The notes beneath the pieces are model-generated. The model was not told the origin of the DNA and ran no database searches. It saw nothing but the letters and a program-made list of their open reading frames with translations. A stretch of 38,102 bases of DNA, from contig NZ_FRAD01000025.1 of the NCBI RefSeq assembly GCF_900142225.1, positions 1-38,102 on the forward strand. Reading direction: 5' to 3'. This DNA comes from Hathewaya proteolytica DSM 3090. GTDB taxonomy: Bacteria; Bacillota; Clostridia; Clostridiales; Clostridiaceae. Shown piece after piece: positions 1 to 6,891 of the stretch (position 1 is its first letter; each line of letters begins with the position of its first letter). The translations under genes were made by a program, and so were the position numbers.

Positions 1-69
1 TATTCAAGAACTTAGTCATTTCAATAGTTTATGGTGCGTCAGAGAAGATTCGAACTCCCGACCAACTGG
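1..69. repeat. attL: attL: left copy of the 69-bp att direct repeat
   Basis: Bases 1-69 are identical to 38034-38102. On the minus strand the repeat holds the T-arm (loop TTCGAAT), the 3' acceptor strand CTGACGC and the ACCA end of a tRNA, followed by the first arm of its terminator. Beyond base 69 the sequence no longer looks like a tRNA, so this copy is only the displaced 3' fragment. The repeat may extend outside the window on its left side. Confidence 0.93.
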
Positions 70-140
70 GACGGTTTAAAGGATACCATATCATTTTAAA
101 ACGTTCCAAAGCCATTGATTTTACTATATTCATTGTTTAT

Positions 141-199
141 AGTTTCCTACACTTTCTCACAACCACATAAAACTAGTGTGGGAATAATGTGGGAAAGTG
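141..199. promoter_or_regulatory. Left-arm integrase binding sites (TGTGGGAA repeats)
   Basis: Two copies of TGTGGGAA lie at 177-184 and 188-195. Two near-copies in the opposite orientation lie at 141-152 (GTGTAGGAAACT on the minus strand) and 153-161 (TGTGAGAAA on the minus strand). They match the repeats beside the right att copy and probably form the other attP arm. Confidence 0.55.
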
Positions 200-210
200 A
201 GGTGAGAAAC

Positions 211-372
211 ATGGATAAATCTGAATTAATAATATCGCATTTAGAGAGTAAAATGCATGAACTAGATAAGAAAGCATTAGCTCTGCCAAGAAGTGAATTT
301 GATGAATATATCGAAATTGTGAACCAAGTGACATTTCTTGATGAGTTGATTGATGAGATTAAGAGGATATAA
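211..372 (+). CDS. Small acidic helical protein next to attL
   Basis: This 53-residue protein starts with MDKSELIISHLESK and ends with DELIDEIKRI. The ATG at 211 is preceded by GAGGTGAG at a good distance; an upstream start at 115 would read through the left-arm sites and has no SD. The composition predicts two amphipathic helices, perhaps a short coiled coil, and no membrane segment or catalytic motif. It is the only plus-strand gene at the left end and closes on a bidirectional terminator. I do not recognise the family; small helical proteins of this kind are common at prophage ends. Confidence 0.6.
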   Translation: MDKSELIISHLESKMHELDKKALALPRSEFDEYIEIVNQVTFLDELIDEIKRI

Positions 373-405
373 AAAGAGCCCCAGGGATGGGGCTTATCTT
401 TTAAA
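372..405. terminator. Bidirectional terminator between the att-side gene and the RexB-like gene
   Basis: AGCCCC at 377-382 pairs with GGGGCT at 389-394 around a 6-nt loop. The plus strand continues with TATCTTTT and the minus strand with CTTTTTATAT, so it can stop transcripts from both converging genes. Confidence 0.85.
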
Positions 406-951
406 TTTATCTTTTATACAACTATTACTTTCATTATTGTACTTTTCGGGATGAAAAGTTTCATCTAACAACTTATTTATAAGCCAAATCAGTCTATACG
501 TGTTTATGAAAAAGTATATGATAAAATTAGCGGCGAGTATTAAAATAACAGTTCTAACCCAAGTGTTTCCAAAGTCAATTCTAATGTAGATCCCTACTAA
601 TAGCAAAATCAAAAATACGCCTTGAATAATAGAATATTTTAAAATTTTTATCACAAAATCTGTATATTTAAATCTTTTTATAAGTTCCATAATTCTTTTA
701 TCACACATAGTTAATAACAAGGTTCCTATGGTTATGTTCATGCTAAGAAGAATAGACACAAAAGTTATAATGTGAGGTAAAAGATCTTTAAAAGGTTCTA
801 TAAACCCTACATATTCTTCATTAAAAAAATAGTTTTTTATATTAATTATAATCTCCTGGTTAAAATAATATATAAGAAAACATAATATAAAAAAACACAT
901 GTTAACTACAATTGATTTAATTATTTTTCTAGCTATATGTTTTAATTTCAT
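394..951 (-). CDS. Four-helix membrane protein, RexB-like
   Basis: This 185-residue protein has four strongly hydrophobic segments at about residues 13-31, 57-80, 103-125 and 131-155. A basic cytoplasmic loop (DKRIMELIKRFKYTDFV) follows the second helix. Lambda RexB is a 144-residue inner-membrane protein with four helices and, as I remember it, a similar basic loop (RTRRLAKIREYGYMTSVV) after its second helix; it is the ion channel that depolarises the cell in Rex exclusion. Here the gene lies 35 bp downstream of a RexA-sized gene, as in lambda. The strong GAGGAGG sits 13 nt before this ATG but only 4 nt before an AUG-UAA pair. The RexB role is inferred from topology, size and gene order; another phage membrane protein remains possible. 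Confidence 0.6.
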   Translation of the reverse strand: MKLKHIARKIIKSIVVNMCFFILCFLIYYFNQEIIINIKNYFFNEEYVGFIEPFKDLLPHIITFVSILLSMNITIGTLLLTMCDKRIMELIKRFKYTDFVIKILKYSIIQGVFLILLLVGIYIRIDFGNTWVRTVILILAANFIIYFFINTYRLIWLINKLLDETFHPEKYNNESNSCIKDKFKR

Positions 952-972
952 TTTTTACATTATGCCTCCTCA
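949..972 (-). promoter_or_regulatory. AUG-UAA start-stop element before the RexB-like gene
   Basis: On the mRNA strand the order is GAGGAGG, CATA, ATG, TAA, AAA, ATG. The first ATG (960-958) has the better spacing from the SD and is followed at once by TAA. The coding ATG (951-949) comes 9 nt later in the same frame. Ribosomes captured by the SD would often start and stop immediately, lowering output of the membrane protein. This is a reading of the sequence, not a tested element. Confidence 0.45.
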
Positions 973-986
973 AAATATATTTTATT

Positions 987-1946
987 CTATTCGCAAATAG
1001 GTTTTATAATTTTACCAATCCTTTTTCCTAAAGTAAGATCAAATTTAGCATTCATTTGTAATAAAATTTTATCGAATGTTTTAGGATCACCCTTGGATAC
1101 GTTTATTTCAATAGTATCATCTAACTTATAATTTATCAAATCTATTACTCGGATTTCTCCATCGTCCAACATTTTAACTTTTAATGTTGGGAATATCTTT
1201 TCATCACGCTTCATCATGTTAACTAGTTTCTTTAATCCACTTTTTTGTAAAAAAATCTGCCTAGATCTCCCTATATTGATTTCCAATTTCAAAGTTGCTC
1301 CATTGATACTTCTGGCCAAATCAGCTACATTCTTTAAGCGTTTAAATTCTTCCTGGCCATCTTCCCAAGATTCCAATTTAGACAAATCAGTTATAGTAGT
1401 TGATATGCTTTTATATTCTATTAATGAATCATCCGATATATTCTTATACCTATCATCAAATGTTATAGGAGATATTATAAATCTTTTTAATTCATTCATC
1501 TCTAAATATTGTCTGAAGAAATCAGAAATTCCTGCGAAAGAAACACTATACCTGTTGTTTTGTAAGGCTATTATCTTTGTTTTTTTATCATAAACTAGAC
1601 AAACCTCTTCTCCTACAAATTCATCGTCATCTAAATCTAAAGCATGGCCTTCACCATTACGCTTTGAAACAAAAGGTACGTCATCTCTGTTTTTCATAAA
1701 ACATAAATTCCATCTTTCTGTTACTTCATTATATTCAATTCTTTTTAATTGTACACACTCTTTACCAATGTCTTTATTTTTATCATCAGTGTTTTGAACA
1801 CTATTTTCGTTTGCAAATAATATCCTTTCTTCTATGTTCAAGGTTTGCAATGTTTTAAACAAATCATCCAAATCATAAATTCTTTCGTTCTTCTCTCCCC
1901 CACTCATTGGATAATAATAATATACTTTCATATTTTTTATACTCAT
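987..1946 (-). CDS. Soluble RexA-like protein of a putative exclusion module
   Basis: This 319-residue protein has no signal peptide or membrane helix. It opens with a short aromatic strand (MKVYYYYPMSGG), then a leucine-rich helix, a mixed alpha/beta middle with the acidic patch LDDDEFVG, and a basic C-terminus. Lambda RexA (279 residues) as I remember it also opens with an aromatic strand and carries LADDESLG followed by a beta strand at the equivalent place. RexA is the cytoplasmic sensor that activates RexB. Gene order, a soluble protein followed by a four-helix membrane protein, matches rexA-rexB. The start at 1946 has AGGGG 7 nt upstream; an internal ATG six codons on is an alternative. 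It may fall in a DUF6731-type family, but I could not check this. It has its own promoter and a structured leader. Confidence 0.6.
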   Translation of the reverse strand: MSIKNMKVYYYYPMSGGEKNERIYDLDDLFKTLQTLNIEERILFANENSVQNTDDKNKDIGKECVQLKRIEYNEVTERWNLCFMKNRDDVPFVSKRNGEGHALDLDDDEFVGEEVCLVYDKKTKIIALQNNRYSVSFAGISDFFRQYLEMNELKRFIISPITFDDRYKNISDDSLIEYKSISTTITDLSKLESWEDGQEEFKRLKNVADLARSINGATLKLEINIGRSRQIFLQKSGLKKLVNMMKRDEKIFPTLKVKMLDDGEIRVIDLINYKLDDTIEINVSKGDPKTFDKILLQMNAKFDLTLGKRIGKIIKPICE

Positions 1947-2011
1947 GCTATTCCCCTATTCTTGCACTCATTCTTTTATTACTGTATAATAGGGGTAACA
2001 AAACAATGAGT
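1944..2011 (-). promoter_or_regulatory. Interlocked inverted repeats covering the RexA-like RBS (possible pseudoknot)
   Basis: On the mRNA strand the order is ACTCATT (2011-2005), CCCCTATT (1995-1988), AATGAGT (1972-1966) and AATAGGGG (1960-1953). The first pairs with the third (7 bp) and the second with the fourth (8 bp), which is the topology of an H-type pseudoknot. The last arm contains the AGGGG Shine-Dalgarno of the RexA-like gene, so folding would block its translation. The two stems could also be alternatives, or the repeats could be a DNA operator. Confidence 0.45.
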
Positions 2012-2024
2012 AACTTTTGTATTT

Positions 2025-2068
2025 AAACCACTGTTGATTTAGCCGTCATAGTGGTTTATTATTTTTAA
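2025..2068. repeat. Hairpin in the leader of the RexA-like gene
   Basis: AAACCACT and AGTGGTTT form an 8-bp stem with a 17-nt loop, followed on the plus strand by ATTATTTTTAAG. It resembles a plus-strand terminator although no plus gene precedes it. In the minus transcript it lies in the 5' leader and may be structural. Confidence 0.5.
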
Positions 2069-2095
2069 GTATATCACGTAGTATAACTATTTCAA
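2068..2095 (-). promoter_or_regulatory. Promoter of the RexAB-like operon
   Basis: TTGAAA (2095-2090) and TATACT (2073-2068) are separated by 16 bp on the minus strand. They would give a leader of about 115 nt before the start codon at 1946. This makes the operon independent of the late transcript, which ends at the terminator near 2335. A TATTAT close to the gene (1992-1987) is a weaker alternative without a good -35. Confidence 0.6.
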
Positions 2096-2330
2096 CACTT
2101 TCGACAAAACTTGACAAACAGTATTTTATTTCCATATTTTTATAAAAAACATCAATGGACATTATAATAATTTTAATTCTCCATCAATGATTTTTATTAT
2201 TATTGTAATTATTAATCAATTCTCATTGATTAATTAATTATATTATGGTATATTTTGATTATCAATGGTCCTCCCTTGACTACCTAATAGTCCTACTTGT
2301 TTAAATGGCTGTAGGGCTATTACTTTTATT
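2096..2330. other. AT-rich non-coding stretch with ATCAATG repeats
   Basis: No credible gene is visible on either strand. ATCAATGG or ATCAATGA occurs at 2151, 2183 and 2261, and a perfect hairpin AATCAAT-TCTC-ATTGATT at 2214-2231. A 12-bp stem with one G-U pair and a 14-nt loop is formed around 2285-2322. TTGACA at 2111-2116 is a possible plus-strand -35. The stretch may hold operators or a small RNA. Confidence 0.4.
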
Positions 2331-2363
2331 AGAAAAAATAAGGGTACCCAAACGGATACCCTT
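2331..2363 (-). terminator. Terminator of the late operon after the holin
   Basis: On the minus strand AAGGGTA (2363-2357) pairs with TACCCTT (2346-2340) around a 10-nt loop, followed by ATTTTTTC. It lies just after the holin stop codon and ends the leftward late transcript before the RexAB-like operon. Confidence 0.85.
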
Positions 2364-2368
2364 TTAAA

Positions 2369-2608
2369 CTACTTAAAATTCTCTATTAAATTTTTAGAAC
2401 CACTATAAAAACCACCAGCTGTAAGTCCTATTACTAGTCCATACATTAACCCTTCTCTAATCCCTACTCCCATAAAAGCTACACCAAAAGAACATCCACA
2501 TGCTATATTTAATATAGGTATTAACTTAGGATTAACTCCAACCTTCTTAAAAAATTCACCTAAAGCTATAACAATTCCTGTTAAAACTCCTAAACTTGCA
2601 AAATCCAT
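2369..2608 (-). CDS. Putative phage holin
   Basis: This 79-residue protein has two hydrophobic segments, about residues 4-20 (LGVLTGIVIALGEFF) and 27-70 with several glycines (GLMYGLVIGLTAGGFYSG). Small size, two or more helices, a charged tail (KNLIENFK) and a position right after the endolysin gene are the usual marks of a holin, which permeabilises the membrane to release the endolysin. The ATG at 2608 is preceded by GGAGG with 8 nt spacing; the GTG three codons upstream would touch the SD. The exact holin family is not identified. Confidence 0.75.
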   Translation of the reverse strand: MDFASLGVLTGIVIALGEFFKKVGVNPKLIPILNIACGCSFGVAFMGVGIREGLMYGLVIGLTAGGFYSGSKNLIENFK

Positions 2609-2625
2609 ATATTGCACCTCCGATT

Positions 2626-2778
2626 TTATTTTACATTTTTATTTACATATGTTTTAAGATCCTGTACTGCTTTTAAATCTACTTGCAGTTTGTCTATCTC
2701 CTTATATAAATTAGCCATTACACTATTTATGCTGCATTCAACAGCATAAAGTTGTTTATTCAGTAGTTCTTTATCCAT
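2626..2778 (-). CDS. Internal in-frame product: C-terminal domain of the endolysin
   Basis: Codon 163 of the endolysin is an ATG (2778) preceded by AAAGGAGGTGA (2796-2786), an almost perfect anti-SD complement, with 7 nt between. Starting there gives a 50-residue peptide (MDKELLNKQLYAVECSINS...). Some clostridial phage endolysins are known to make such C-terminal fragments from secondary starts and to form hetero-oligomers with the full enzyme. Here the product is predicted from the SD alone. Confidence 0.6.
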   Translation of the reverse strand: MDKELLNKQLYAVECSINSVMANLYKEIDKLQVDLKAVQDLKTYVNKNVK

Positions 2779-3264
2779 CTTATTTTCACCTCCTTTTAAT
2801 CTAGTTTTAAACTCATTCCACTTCGCCCAGTTACTAGCACTAAAAGACTTAGGGCATAGCTTAAAACTTGCATCATAATGTCTAACAACTCTTTCAATAG
2901 GTATATCTAATTCATTCATTAACTGCTTTGTTAAATCTAAAGTATTTTGAATGGTTTTTTCTGATGGCTGCATATTACTTTCCAAACACATCTCTATTGA
3001 AATGCTATTACTGTTTGTAATACCATTTCTTCCCCTACCATCACCTACAGCCCACGAATAATTGTTGTTATAATCTATGATCTGGATTACGTTGTTTGAA
3101 TCAACAAAAAAATCTGCACTAGAGTTCCTGTTTCCACCGGCAAAATAATCTCTGTTGTTTTGAGCACTTGAAATAGCTCCTACATCATGAATTACAATGT
3201 ATTTTATGGAATTGTTTCTTTTAGAAAAATTGTACTTTATTAATTGTTTTTTTATTGGTATCAC
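2626..3264 (-). CDS. Endolysin, N-acetylmuramoyl-L-alanine amidase (Amidase_2)
   Basis: This 212-residue protein cleaves the bond between N-acetylmuramic acid and L-alanine in peptidoglycan at lysis. Residues 15-155 form an amidase_2 (PGRP-like) domain. Putative zinc ligands are His26 (IVIHDVG), His129 (VVRHYDAS) and Cys137 (KLCPKS), with Glu91 in SISIEM near the active site. No signal peptide is present, so export depends on the holin just downstream. The GTG start at 3264 is preceded by GGAGG. The last 50 residues form a small helical domain that can also be made separately from an internal start. Confidence 0.93.
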   Translation of the reverse strand: MIPIKKQLIKYNFSKRNNSIKYIVIHDVGAISSAQNNRDYFAGGNRNSSADFFVDSNNVIQIIDYNNNYSWAVGDGRGRNGITNSNSISIEMCLESNMQPSEKTIQNTLDLTKQLMNELDIPIERVVRHYDASFKLCPKSFSASNWAKWNEFKTRLKGGENKMDKELLNKQLYAVECSINSVMANLYKEIDKLQVDLKAVQDLKTYVNKNVK

Positions 3265-3285
3265 TACCTCATACCTCCTATGGAC

Positions 3286-3519
3286 TTATTTAAAGATATT
3301 ATTTTGCACTGCATAAAAAAAGAATCCTATAAAAGACCCTATCAGTAACCCTATAAACCACTTCATAACTGAAGTCAGGGCCCTAAGGTTTTCACATAAA
3401 TTCTTAAGTTCACTTTTTAATGTAGCGCTGTCCTGTTCTAATTTATCTAATCTGTCAGCATGGTTATTTAAACGCTTGTCATGTACCTCAAGCTGATGTT
3501 CAACTAATTCATCGTTCAT
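3286..3519 (-). CDS. XhlA-like haemolysin/holin-associated membrane protein
   Basis: This 77-residue protein has an acidic N-terminal coiled coil (about 10-45, VHDKRLNNHADRLDKLEQ) followed by one C-terminal membrane helix (about 53-72, WFIGLLIGSFIGFFFYAV). This layout is that of the XhlA family of phage lysis cassettes, which acts at the membrane together with a holin. The ATG at 3519 has AAAGGATG upstream; an ATG three codons earlier would overlap the SD. It sits between the tail-tip gene and the endolysin. Confidence 0.8.
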   Translation of the reverse strand: MNDELVEHQLEVHDKRLNNHADRLDKLEQDSATLKSELKNLCENLRALTSVMKWFIGLLIGSFIGFFFYAVQNNIFK

Positions 3520-3590
3520 ATTACACATCCTTTCTTAGATTTAAGGCAATAAAAAAGAACCTAATCGGCTCTGAATTATTGCCCTATTAT

Positions 3591-6536
3591 TTAATTTATA
3601 TCCCTAACTGTAATAGTAGGTTGTATTGCCGTATTGACTTGCACTGTGCCATTCTCAAATTTCTTTAATTCTGTTAGTTGCGGAGTTGTTACTGGTGTAG
3701 CTAATTCATAAAGCACTGTTACATTGTTAGCTTGTAACCAAGACTTAAATGACGGGATATAGGTTGAAGTTGTGCCATCTACGAAATTATATTGAGTCAA
3801 CTTAGACTTTAATATCTGTATTTGAAAATTGCCAGTGCTGTAATGTATATTTATACATTCGATACTTGGACTACTTATCGCCCCAACTGTAAATTTGTCA
3901 GATATAACTACACCTGCATTTTTAGCACCTATGTTTAAATCAAATCTTAGTGCTTCGCCATAAGTATTAAAATATACCCAATTTTCACTACCATTTAGCA
4001 CAGTTTTACCAATTCTTTGTGTAAACACATTATCCTTTATTCCATCCTTAATATCGCCCACTTTACGCAATACTAAATGCACTGTAATCCTATCTTGTAA
4101 CACCCCATTACTACTTACAATTTCTATCTTATTTCCTTCTGCCTCTCCCACACTCTCTAGGGTACAACCTGTCTCAAACACGTTTGTATACGTTCCATTA
4201 TCACGTTTGTATATCGTATTGCCTTCCAAATCTATAGCAATCATTTTTTGTATTTCTTGTTGCTCGCCTACTGTCAAAATATCCATTAAATCACAATAAG
4301 AGCTTCCATCCTTGCTACCTCCCGCAAAGTACCACTTATCTCTATTCACCGCAATTGCCATTTGCCCGCCTCTTCCTTCTGGTAATTCATTGCATTTAGT
4401 TAATACATTGTTATACTTAAATATTTCAGATCCAATCAAAAGATAAATGTTGCCATTATAAGTCCATGCACCATTAAACCATGCCTCAGTTGCAGAACTT
4501 GGTTTTAATTGTTCCCATGTGTTAGTTGTCACGTTGTATTTTAACCATACTTTATTACCATTAATGCCAAAAACATATATAGAACCATTAATTGTAGCGC
4601 AATAGCAACGTGTAGCTGCAACCGGCATATTTGCACCACTACTCCATGTATTTGTTGCAATATCATATATTTCTAATTTGTCATACAATGTTCCACGTCT
4701 ATTGTCTCCGCCGCATACATATATTTTCCCATTTAAAACGCACATACCAAGTAATGTTCGTGAAGTAGGCATATTTGCGCCAACACTCCACGTATTAGTT
4801 GCTATATCATAAATTTTTAAGCTTGATAATGTATTGCCACCGCTAGCCGAACCACCAACAACATACATTTTCCCGCCATGAAGCACAGCCTTAGTTTCAG
4901 CACGTTGCCCTCCGCTCGCTCCACTACTCCATGTATTTGTTACAATATCATATATTTCCATACTAGAAACATAATCACTGCTATACCCACCATCTACATA
5001 TATTTTATTATTGTAAACAACACAATGAGCTCCATACCTTCCATATTGCATTGTTTTGCCTTGTTCCCAAGCTGGCTTAACCGTAGGCATGTACGGACTT
5101 ACTCCGCCAATTACTTTTTGCCCAAATAGAGCCACTTGTACTTGGTTTGCGTCAATTGTTATAGTAGTACTGGATATTAATCTTACTGATAACTTATGCT
5201 TTTCATTTGCCTGCACCTTAGTTATTGCGTAATTAAAACTTAAAGTACTAAAATTTACTACATTTGTCTTAGGTCTTAATGCACACAGTATATTGTCAAC
5301 GTAAAACTTGCATTCAACTGTCGCTGTAGCATTAATTTGTATGGTCACAAATAACAATAAGTTGGAGCTTGAAGATGTTTCATATTCTAATGTGCAAATT
5401 TCCGTTGAAACATTACTCCCTACTTGAACAGCGGTTTCATTCGTATATGTGTACATTCCCATATTATTTTCTTGCGTTTGAGTTTCTACGTATTGCTCTT
5501 GAGCTGTCTTATTCTCTATTGCTTTTTTGCTAATTTTAGCTTGTGTAGTAGCTTTTAAACCACCACAGTACCTAATTTTATTATTAGTAACAATGCTTAA
5601 ATGTGCTACGTCTTTTTCGTCATACACTTTAATTTTGTCACACACTTCCATGGCAAAATCGCCCTGCCATTCTGCGTTATATCCTATATACTGTGTAGCT
5701 TTATAGTAGTGTAAAGTATTAACTGCAATAGCCTCCAAGTATCCCTCGCCTATGCCATTCAGTAATGCTATTTCCTGGTTTAATACATTGCCTGTGCTAT
5801 CACCTACTTCATAGCCATTTACAACCACACCTGTAATGTTACTAAAACTATTGCTTACTGTAGTTTTGTAGCTATTGTAGTTAGTAATTTCAACGTCAGT
5901 ATCGTTTAGTACATATATATCCACTAGTCCACTTAAGCACACTAGGAACCCACCGGCTATCGTTGCAACATCTGTTAAAACTTGCCTAAATGAACCCTGT
6001 GGTTTTTGTGGAATCATTAAATCATTAAAACTGTAAGTGCTATTTTTAAAGTTATACCCAAACTGTATGCCTAGTGTCTTTTCCATGTCTGCTACAATAG
6101 CATTAACTTTTGCTGGGAATACCAATTCACTAGAATATTTACTGTCCAGTATGTCCATTGCAAGCTTATCAAATCCTTCTAGCTTTATACTCTTACCAGT
6201 TTCTTTATACTCTTCTATCCAAAAATCGTTGTAGAAGATTTCTTCCCATTTTCCGTCTGCTAGCTGTATCATAAAGTATAGCTTTATCATCTTATCTTCA
6301 AAGTTTATGTTGTCATATTTATTGTCATGATTACTCAGAGAAATAGAAATAGGGCTTGCTATTCCACCACCAATCGCAAAATTTTCACTGGCCAGTATAG
6401 CGTTGTCTACTTCAATTGTTTCTATATTATCATCTGTTATTGTCAAAGTTGTTGTACCTTGGACGATAATTTTTGCACCAAGAATCCTTGAAGGACTTCT
6501 TATTGCTGTTTTATATGCAGCGCTTACATTCTTCAT
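3591..6536 (-). CDS. Tail-tip/receptor-binding protein with a six-blade Kelch propeller
   Basis: This 981-residue protein follows the tape measure and a short distal-tail-like gene, the usual place of the baseplate hub and receptor-binding module. Residues 1 to about 340 look like a siphophage tail-hub domain. About 340-480 is a linker plus a beta-rich domain. Residues 487-757 hold six Kelch-like blades with the recurring pattern GKIYVxGG ... IYDIATNTW. The C-terminal 200 residues include YELATPVTTPQLTELKKF, which is frequent in Gram-positive phage tail proteins. Kelch propellers are rare in tail tips; here it probably binds a cell-surface glycan or protein. The blades are similar at DNA level (for example around 4650, 4790 and 4935), which favours recombination. 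Confidence 0.8.
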   Translation of the reverse strand: MKNVSAAYKTAIRSPSRILGAKIIVQGTTTLTITDDNIETIEVDNAILASENFAIGGGIASPISISLSNHDNKYDNINFEDKMIKLYFMIQLADGKWEEIFYNDFWIEEYKETGKSIKLEGFDKLAMDILDSKYSSELVFPAKVNAIVADMEKTLGIQFGYNFKNSTYSFNDLMIPQKPQGSFRQVLTDVATIAGGFLVCLSGLVDIYVLNDTDVEITNYNSYKTTVSNSFSNITGVVVNGYEVGDSTGNVLNQEIALLNGIGEGYLEAIAVNTLHYYKATQYIGYNAEWQGDFAMEVCDKIKVYDEKDVAHLSIVTNNKIRYCGGLKATTQAKISKKAIENKTAQEQYVETQTQENNMGMYTYTNETAVQVGSNVSTEICTLEYETSSSSNLLLFVTIQINATATVECKFYVDNILCALRPKTNVVNFSTLSFNYAITKVQANEKHKLSVRLISSTTITIDANQVQVALFGQKVIGGVSPYMPTVKPAWEQGKTMQYGRYGAHCVVYNNKIYVDGGYSSDYVSSMEIYDIVTNTWSSGASGGQRAETKAVLHGGKMYVVGGSASGGNTLSSLKIYDIATNTWSVGANMPTSRTLLGMCVLNGKIYVCGGDNRRGTLYDKLEIYDIATNTWSSGANMPVAATRCYCATINGSIYVFGINGNKVWLKYNVTTNTWEQLKPSSATEAWFNGAWTYNGNIYLLIGSEIFKYNNVLTKCNELPEGRGGQMAIAVNRDKWYFAGGSKDGSSYCDLMDILTVGEQQEIQKMIAIDLEGNTIYKRDNGTYTNVFETGCTLESVGEAEGNKIEIVSSNGVLQDRITVHLVLRKVGDIKDGIKDNVFTQRIGKTVLNGSENWVYFNTYGEALRFDLNIGAKNAGVVISDKFTVGAISSPSIECINIHYSTGNFQIQILKSKLTQYNFVDGTTSTYIPSFKSWLQANNVTVLYELATPVTTPQLTELKKFENGTVQVNTAIQPTITVRDIN

Positions 6537-6540
6537 TTTG

Positions 6541-6876
6541 CTACCTCTCTATAAAATTCATCTTTAAGTTTTGCCATTTTCCCATGTATAACATTGGAGC
6601 TGTTCTTGTTCCTACATAAAATGTTTTCGTGATTGTTGCACCTTCAGCTGGATCAGGATATGCGACTTCGAAAAACACATTTTGAACCGCTTTCAAAAGT
6701 ATGCTTATCTCGCCATCCTCAAGCGGTGGCCATTCGCACGTAAGCTTTCTTTTAACTGCAATTCTGTCCCTTAACATCTGCCCTCTTGTATTTCTTCCAC
6801 TCTCTCCGTCTATGTCTTCAAAGTCCACTACAAAAACTTTAGGAGCAGCTATTGCTACTCCATTTATTTTAAGCAT
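6541..6876 (-). CDS. Tail protein, DUF6711-like
   Basis: This 111-residue protein begins MLKINGVAIAAPKVFVVDFED and ends LKMNFIER. It has beta-rich sequence, a conserved tryptophan region (CEWPPLEDGE) and no membrane segment. In related phages a protein of this size and start lies between the tape measure and the tail-tip protein, and I recall the family as DUF6711. It could be a small distal-tail component that links tube and tip. SD AAAGGAG precedes the ATG, and its stop is 4 bp before the tail-tip start. Confidence 0.65.
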   Translation of the reverse strand: MLKINGVAIAAPKVFVVDFEDIDGESGRNTRGQMLRDRIAVKRKLTCEWPPLEDGEISILLKAVQNVFFEVAYPDPAEGATITKTFYVGTRTAPMLYMGKWQNLKMNFIER

Positions 6877-6891
6877 ATAACCACTCCTTTT

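Noticed and set aside
115..210. N-terminal extension of the small gene next to attL
   Set aside because: It would run through the integrase arm repeats and has no SD; the ATG at 211 has one.
1216..1593. Plus-strand open frame of 125 codons
   Set aside because: It is antisense to the RexA-like gene, with no SD or promoter.
2025..2068. Plus-strand terminator as evidence for a plus-strand gene left of it
   Set aside because: No plus-strand gene with an SD is found upstream; the hairpin is better read as leader structure of the minus operon.
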